DNA of 64,000 bases from an uncultured Erythrobacter sp. Its GTDB lineage: Bacteria; Pseudomonadota; Alphaproteobacteria; Sphingomonadales; Sphingomonadaceae. The notes below the pieces were generated by a model. It was not told where the DNA came from. It did no database searches and saw only the letters and a list, made by a program, of their open reading frames with translations. The stretch covers positions 20,887 to 84,886 of the forward strand of contig CALCCG010000185.1 in assembly GCA_937899785.1 (NCBI GenBank). The letters are read 5' to 3'. Position numbers and translations under genes: made by a program. Within the stretch, counting starts at the first letter, position 1. The number at the start of each line of letters is the position of its first letter. This document shows, in pieces, positions 59,677-64,000 of this stretch.

Positions 59677-60687
59677 ATGGATATGGCAGTAGGCGATCTT
59701 GAGCACGCGAGCAAACGGGCGGAAACGCTGGCTCGCCCGGAAACTGAACCCGACAACAGGCCCCTTGCGATCGAAGCGCGCGGGCTGGTCAAAAGCTTTG
59801 ACGGCACCCGCGCGGTGGACGGCGTCGACCTAAACGTGCCCGAAGGCGCGATCTATGGCGTGCTGGGCCCCAACGGAGCGGGCAAGACGACAACCTTGCG
59901 TATGCTGCTGGGTATTATCGACCCTGACGAAGGCGTGCGCCGTGTGTTTGGAAACGACCGCCCGCATGATCTCAGTCGATTGATCGGCTACCTGCCTGAG
60001 GAGCGCGGCCTCTACCCCGCCATGAAAGCGGTGGAGGCGATCGCGTTTATGGGAGCGCTGCGGGGTCTGACGCTCGCTGAGGGGCGCAAGCGTGGCCTCG
60101 AACTGCTCGAACGCCACGATCTGGGCTACGCAGCAGACCGCCAGATTCGCCAGCTTTCCAAGGGCATGGCGCAGACCGTCCAGCTGCTGGGCACGTTGGT
60201 GCACCAGCCGCGCCTGGTGGTTCTGGATGAGCCGTTCTCAGGGCTAGACGCGATCAACCAGGGCAAGCTGGAGCGGATGATCCGCGCGCTGAGCGAAGAG
60301 GGGGTGACGGTGATCTTTTCCACCCACGTCATCCACCACGCCGAACGCTTGTGCGAAGGCGTCGCGATCATCGCCGGAGGCCGCGTGCCCTACGCTGGCA
60401 GCGTCGAGACTGCGCGCGATCGCATCCCGGCTCAAGTTCGGCTGGAGACAAGCGCACGCGACGGCGGCTGGACCGCCGCTCTGCCGCAAGACGCGCGGCG
60501 CGAAGGCAACTTCTTCTACTTCTCTTTGCCCGAAACCGGCGTCGAACCCCTGCTCAAGAGCCTGATCGAAGGCGAAGCGGGGATCCTGTCACTCTCAATC
60601 GAGCGCGCTGGCTTGCACGACGCTTTCGTCGCGATTGCCGGCGAAGCAGCGGCCCGCCAGCTCGAAGCCGACGCCCAAAGCTCTTGA
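59677..60687 (+). CDS. ABC transporter ATP-binding protein (NatA type)
   Basis: This 336-residue ATPase has Walker A GPNGAGKTTT near residue 67, the signature region LSKGMAQTVQLLGTL, Walker B LVVLDEPFSGLD near residue 187, and the switch His in STHVIHH. A C-terminal extension of about 110 residues is typical of NatA-like or drug-type exporters. The permease starts 16 nt downstream. Export of Na+ or a hydrophobic solute is a family inference, and the substrate is unknown. Confidence 0.93.
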   Translation: MDMAVGDLEHASKRAETLARPETEPDNRPLAIEARGLVKSFDGTRAVDGVDLNVPEGAIYGVLGPNGAGKTTTLRMLLGIIDPDEGVRRVFGNDRPHDLSRLIGYLPEERGLYPAMKAVEAIAFMGALRGLTLAEGRKRGLELLERHDLGYAADRQIRQLSKGMAQTVQLLGTLVHQPRLVVLDEPFSGLDAINQGKLERMIRALSEEGVTVIFSTHVIHHAERLCEGVAIIAGGRVPYAGSVETARDRIPAQVRLETSARDGGWTAALPQDARREGNFFYFSLPETGVEPLLKSLIEGEAGILSLSIERAGLHDAFVAIAGEAAARQLEADAQSS

Positions 60688-60703
60688 AAGACGAGACACG
60701 CTG

Positions 60704-62014
60704 ATGACCAACCAAGCTTCTGCTGACGTGAAGGCGCGCCTTTCCTTCCTCGAAGCCGCCTGGGTGATTGCCCGACGCGACTTTGTCGCGGTTCTGTTCA
60801 GCCGCGCTTTTCTGTTCTTCCTGGTCGGGCCGCTCTTCCCCGTGCTGGTCGGCGGGCTGGCGGGCGCAATCGGCAAGACGAATTCGCAACAGGCCGTCAG
60901 CGTCGAGATCGGCATTGCCATGACCGCGCAAGACAACGCAGCGATGATCGCAGCGGCGACCACTTTGCGCCCGAAACTGCGCGGCGCCACGCCGATGCTA
61001 ACCGAGATCGACGAAGCGCGGGGCAACCCGGATTTCGACGCGCGCGCCTTCATGGACGCGCGCCGGGGGAATTACGCGGCGATCGTAACCGGCAATTTGG
61101 ATGCGCCTAAACTGGTTGGCACTCAGCGTCAGGTCGACCGATGGAGCGGGCCGATTGAGCTCGTTGCCGCCACCGCCGCGGGCGCTTCGCCTTCACGATT
61201 CCCCGAAGCGCAATCCGAGGTTGTCACCGCCAACGCCGCCTCGGAACGCTACAGCCGCGTGCGCACCGCGCAGGCCGCGCAAATGGTGCTCTTCCTGCTG
61301 ACGATCCTCTTGGGTGGCATGGTCCTATCCAACCTCGCTGAGGAAAAGGGCAACAAGATCATCGAGATTCTGGCCGCCGCTTTGCCGATGGACGCGGTGT
61401 TTATGGGCAAACTCTTCGCCATGCTCGGCGTCAGCTTTGTAGGGATCACGGTGTGGGGATCGCTGGGCTGGGGGTTCTGGGCGATCGCCGAGGACGCGAT
61501 CGTCACCGTCACTCAGACCAATTACCGCGACCTGCCCGGCCCTGCGGTGGGTTGGCCGCTGTTCGTCGCGCTCGGCATTACCTATTTCTCGATGGCCTAT
61601 CTGCTGCTCGGCTCGCTGTTCCTGACGATCGGCGCCATGGCCTCCAGCGTGCGCGAAGTGCAGACGATGTCGATGCCGGTAACGATGCTGCAAATCATGG
61701 TTTTCTTCCTCTCGGCAGCGAATATCGGAGCGACCGGCACCCCGCTTGAGCTCACCTCGGTTGTGTTTCCGCTCTCTTCACCCTTTGCGATGATGGCAAG
61801 GGCCGCGCTTGAAGAGACGCTGTGGACGCACGCTGTGGCCATCGCCTGGCAAGGCGTGGCGGTGATTGCGCTGGTCAAAGGCGGCTCGATGCTGTTCCGC
61901 AAGCGGGTGATGAAATCCGGCGGGGCGGGCCGCGAGAAGAAATCGCTCTTCTCGCGCCGCGCAGCAAGGGTGGACCGGTCAGCCGCCGAGGCGGTCGCGG
62001 AACCGGCTGAATAG
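60704..62014 (+). CDS. ABC transporter permease (NatB type)
   Basis: This 436-residue membrane protein has one helix near residue 35, a large extracytoplasmic loop (about residues 60-195), and then five or six helices (for example MVLFLLTILLGGMVLSNLA, AMLGVSFVGITVWGSLGWGF and FVALGITYFSMAYLLLGSLFL). LAEEKGNKIIEILAAALP is the conserved coupling region of NatB-like permeases. The C-terminal tail is basic. It forms one transporter with the ATPase gene 16 nt upstream; the ATG at 60704 lies after that stop. Confidence 0.92.
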   Translation: MTNQASADVKARLSFLEAAWVIARRDFVAVLFSRAFLFFLVGPLFPVLVGGLAGAIGKTNSQQAVSVEIGIAMTAQDNAAMIAAATTLRPKLRGATPMLTEIDEARGNPDFDARAFMDARRGNYAAIVTGNLDAPKLVGTQRQVDRWSGPIELVAATAAGASPSRFPEAQSEVVTANAASERYSRVRTAQAAQMVLFLLTILLGGMVLSNLAEEKGNKIIEILAAALPMDAVFMGKLFAMLGVSFVGITVWGSLGWGFWAIAEDAIVTVTQTNYRDLPGPAVGWPLFVALGITYFSMAYLLLGSLFLTIGAMASSVREVQTMSMPVTMLQIMVFFLSAANIGATGTPLELTSVVFPLSSPFAMMARAALEETLWTHAVAIAWQGVAVIALVKGGSMLFRKRVMKSGGAGREKKSLFSRRAARVDRSAAEAVAEPAE

Positions 62015-62035
62015 GTCGCAAAACGCAACTTACTA

Positions 62036-62051
62036 TTGACATCAGTGTTAG
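62036..62051 (+). promoter_or_regulatory. Palindromic site (T-ACA-N4-TGT-A) upstream of CYP153
   Basis: In TTGACATCAGTGTTAG (62036-62051) the arms T-ACA and TGT-A are symmetric around a 4-bp centre. The left arm coincides with a -35-like TTGACA, about 95 bp before the CYP153 start codon. Similar spaced palindromes bind TetR-type regulators of fatty-acid and alkane genes; the link here is unproven. Confidence 0.35.
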
Positions 62052-62147
62052 TTACGTCAGGATGACGATCGAGAGCGGGTGCATGCAAAGGCCTGAATCG
62101 AAAATACAGGCCAGCTGACCGCTCCACTGTTTGGAGAGAGAGCAGCT

Positions 62148-63518
62148 ATGGCCACCACCCCCAAGCTTGATCGCGCATCGACAAGCGAGACCGCAGACAG
62201 CCCCGAAAAGCGCGTCTGGCGCACGTCACCCAGCGCACACGAAGCGCTCAAGACGCACTACGAGGCAAATCCCGAACAAAAGCTTGTCTTCCCGCACAAG
62301 TGGGATGTCAGCCGCTCGGACATTTACGTTGAGAATCGCTGGCAGCCGATCTTTGCCGAAATGCAAGCGGCCGGGCCGCTGCACTATATCGATGAAAGTC
62401 CGTTCGGCCCCTATTGGGCGGTCGTCGGCCACAAGGCGATCCAGCATATCGAGGCCCTGCCCGATATCTTCTCTTCGAGCTGGGAGTATGGCGGCATCAC
62501 GATCCTCGATGCGCCCAAGGAAGAGCTGGACAAGCCCAAGGAAGAGCGCTTCGAACTGCCGATGTTCATTGCGATGGACCGGCCCAAGCACACCGGCCAG
62601 CGCCGCACAGTCGCTCCCAACTTCACCCCCAGCGGAATGACGGAAATGGAGCCGGAAATTCGCCAGCGCACCGGCGAATTGCTCGATTCGCTTCCGCGTG
62701 GCGAAGTGTTCGACTGGGTCGACACCGTCTCAATCGAGCTCACCACCGGCATGCTGGCGCTGCTGTTTGACTTTCCGTGGGAAGATCGCCGGCTGCTTAC
62801 CTTTTGGTCAGACTGGTCGGGCGACACCGAGCTGGCGACTGTGCGCGAGCTTGACGAATTCCGCCGCGGCGTCCTGTTCGAAATGGCCGAGTACTTCCAA
62901 GAGCTGTGGGTCAAAAAGACGCAGGAAGAGCCGGCGGGCGACCTCATCAGCATGATGATCCATTCCGACGCGATGAACCAGATGGATCCGATGGAGTTTA
63001 TGGGGAACCTCGTCCTCCTGATCGTCGGCGGCAACGATACAACGCGCAACACGATGAGCGGGATCATCCATTCGCTCGATCTGTTCCCCGATCAGCGCAA
63101 GCTTTTCGAAGAGAACCCGGATCTGATCCCCAACGCGGTGCAGGAATGTCTGCGCTATCAAACGCCGCTGGCGCATATGCGCCGCACCTGCACCGAAGAC
63201 ACCGAGGTCTTTGGCCAACAGATCCGACAAGGCGATAAGGTCGTCCTGTGGTATCTGGGCGCCAACCGCGAGGAGAGCGTGTTCGAAGACCCGCACAAAC
63301 TCGATATCACCCGCGACAACGCCAAGCGGCATATCGCCTTTGGCTATGGCATTCACCGCTGCGTGGGCGCGCGTCTTGCCGAATTGCAGCTGCGCGTCCT
63401 GCTCGAAGAGATGCACAAACGCCGCATGCGCGTGCATGTGGCGGGCGATGTGGAGCGGGTGCGGGCGAACTTCGTCCACGGCTTCCGCAAGCTCGAAGTG
63501 GAGATCACCGAGTTCTGA
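62148..63518 (+). CDS. Cytochrome P450 CYP153 (alkane omega-hydroxylase)
   Basis: This 456-residue soluble P450 hydroxylates the terminal carbon of alkanes or fatty acids. Diagnostic CYP153 features are the I-helix LLIVGGNDTTRNTMSG near residue 285, ExxR in VQECLRYQTPLAHMRRT, and the heme loop FGYGIHRCVGARLAELQL near residue 400. GGAGAG lies before the ATG. It follows the ABC transporter genes with a 133-bp gap that holds a palindrome. No ferredoxin gene is adjacent; a ferredoxin reductase lies at 57320-58561. Right after the stop a GC-rich hairpin (63522-63545) occurs without a T-tract. Confidence 0.95.
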   Translation: MATTPKLDRASTSETADSPEKRVWRTSPSAHEALKTHYEANPEQKLVFPHKWDVSRSDIYVENRWQPIFAEMQAAGPLHYIDESPFGPYWAVVGHKAIQHIEALPDIFSSSWEYGGITILDAPKEELDKPKEERFELPMFIAMDRPKHTGQRRTVAPNFTPSGMTEMEPEIRQRTGELLDSLPRGEVFDWVDTVSIELTTGMLALLFDFPWEDRRLLTFWSDWSGDTELATVRELDEFRRGVLFEMAEYFQELWVKKTQEEPAGDLISMMIHSDAMNQMDPMEFMGNLVLLIVGGNDTTRNTMSGIIHSLDLFPDQRKLFEENPDLIPNAVQECLRYQTPLAHMRRTCTEDTEVFGQQIRQGDKVVLWYLGANREESVFEDPHKLDITRDNAKRHIAFGYGIHRCVGARLAELQLRVLLEEMHKRRMRVHVAGDVERVRANFVHGFRKLEVEITEF

Positions 63519-63615
63519 TCGCGCCGGACGCGCCGCGTGTCGGCGGGGTGAAACCTTTTGGCTCCTATCGCCGTATTACGAGGTAGACACTCGCACGAAT
63601 ACGGATCGCTTGGAC

Positions 63616-64000
63616 ATGAAAGACATCGCCCGCTCGCGCCGCTTTTTCCTGGGCACCGCCATTGCCGGGATTGCCTTACCCCTTTTGGGCGGGTGCGGGG
63701 CCAGCCCGGCGCAAGCCAAGAGCTACCGGATCGCCAAAACCGAGGCGCAGTGGCGCGAAAAGCTGACCAAGGGTGAATATTACATCCTGCGCGACGCGGG
63801 GACCGAGCGCGCCTACACCTCGCCGCTCAACGCCGAAAAGCGCAAGGGCATTTTTGTTTGCGCGGGTTGTGGCAACAGGCTCTATTCGTCGGCGCACAAA
63901 TACGACAGCGGCACGGGTTGGCCGAGCTTTTATCAGGCGATCGACAAAGGCGCGGTGGGCACCAGCACCGATTACAAGATCGGCTATCCGCGCACCGAAG
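63616..64000 (+). CDS. msrB: Peptide-methionine (R)-S-oxide reductase MsrB, Tat lipoprotein (partial)
   Basis: The first 128 codons of an MsrB are visible. The N-terminus has a twin-arginine signal (SRRFFLGTAIAGIALPLLGGC) ending in a lipobox Cys, so the enzyme should be exported folded and lipid-anchored. The MsrB domain follows: FVCAGCGNRLYSSAHKYDSGTGWPSF holds the first zinc CxxC, and GTSTDYKIGYPRTE the substrate region. The catalytic Cys and second CxxC lie beyond the right edge. It repairs oxidised methionines in the envelope. Confidence 0.93.
   Translation, partial: MKDIARSRRFFLGTAIAGIALPLLGGCGASPAQAKSYRIAKTEAQWREKLTKGEYYILRDAGTERAYTSPLNAEKRKGIFVCAGCGNRLYSSAHKYDSGTGWPSFYQAIDKGAVGTSTDYKIGYPRTE

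Overview
The window is high-GC, densely packed bacterial chromosome. Its gene families and gene order point to an alphaproteobacterium of the Sphingomonadales, most likely the Erythrobacteraceae: a leuS-lptE-holA block, rnd-lptC-lptA, an exosortase-A-type glycosyltransferase and O-ligase, a CYP153 alkane hydroxylase, a 180-kDa-type NAD-glutamate dehydrogenase and many short ATGA/GTGA gene overlaps. This placement is inferred from gene content; no rRNA or tRNA gene is visible. Most of the window is housekeeping, with a few accessory patches.

Layout. 1-4.7 kb: edge of a MaoC-type hydratase, then an envelope-polysaccharide group (acyltransferase, O-antigen-ligase-like protein, small membrane protein, divergent glycosyltransferase). 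4.8-12.3 kb: a membrane protein of unknown function and gltB-gltD. 12.35-15.1 kb: an orphan 701-residue membrane protein and a 635-bp gap, both less GC-rich than their surroundings. 15.1-20.9 kb: an OprB-type porin, a DksA-like protein, ung, rnd, lptC, lptA and a polyprenyl-phosphate sugar transferase. 21-25.5 kb: holA, lptE, leuS and a DUF3576 lipoprotein; leuS carries an in-frame TAG. 25.8-30.9 kb: an exported unknown protein, phbB, a ribbon-helix-helix protein, a GNAT acetyltransferase, murA, galU and a small membrane protein. 31-33.5 kb: a flotillin with its YqiJ partner. 33.7-36.6 kb: a P450 coupled to an acyl-CoA ligase.

36.8-46.6 kb: an M23 peptidase, then glnE-bcp-DUF455, agmatine deiminase, a DUF1223 protein, thrS and a TSUP transporter. 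47-48 kb: a compact cassette of two membrane proteins and an XRE regulator, preceded by a long inverted repeat. 48-52.4 kb: a PhoD-type phosphatase and a hydrolase-TPR-LLM operon. 52.5-64 kb: NAD-glutamate dehydrogenase, a ferredoxin reductase, queG, a NatAB-type ABC transporter, CYP153 and the start of a lipoprotein MsrB.

How the genes work together. Nitrogen and glutamate handling is well represented: GOGAT (gltBD), the glutamine synthetase adenylyltransferase (glnE), a catabolic NAD-GDH and agmatine deiminase. Envelope building is the second theme: lptC, lptA, lptE, murA, galU, the sugar transferase, the O-ligase, a porin and an M23 peptidase. Oxidative lipid or alkane metabolism is the third: CYP153, a ferredoxin reductase, a second P450 with an acyl-CoA ligase, and an LLM oxidoreductase.

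Most notable observations: the nonsense codon in the essential leuS; the unassigned 701-residue membrane protein in a compositionally different block; and the 47-kb membrane/XRE cassette behind a 14-bp inverted repeat. No CRISPR array, insertion sequence, prophage or recognisable defence system was seen.
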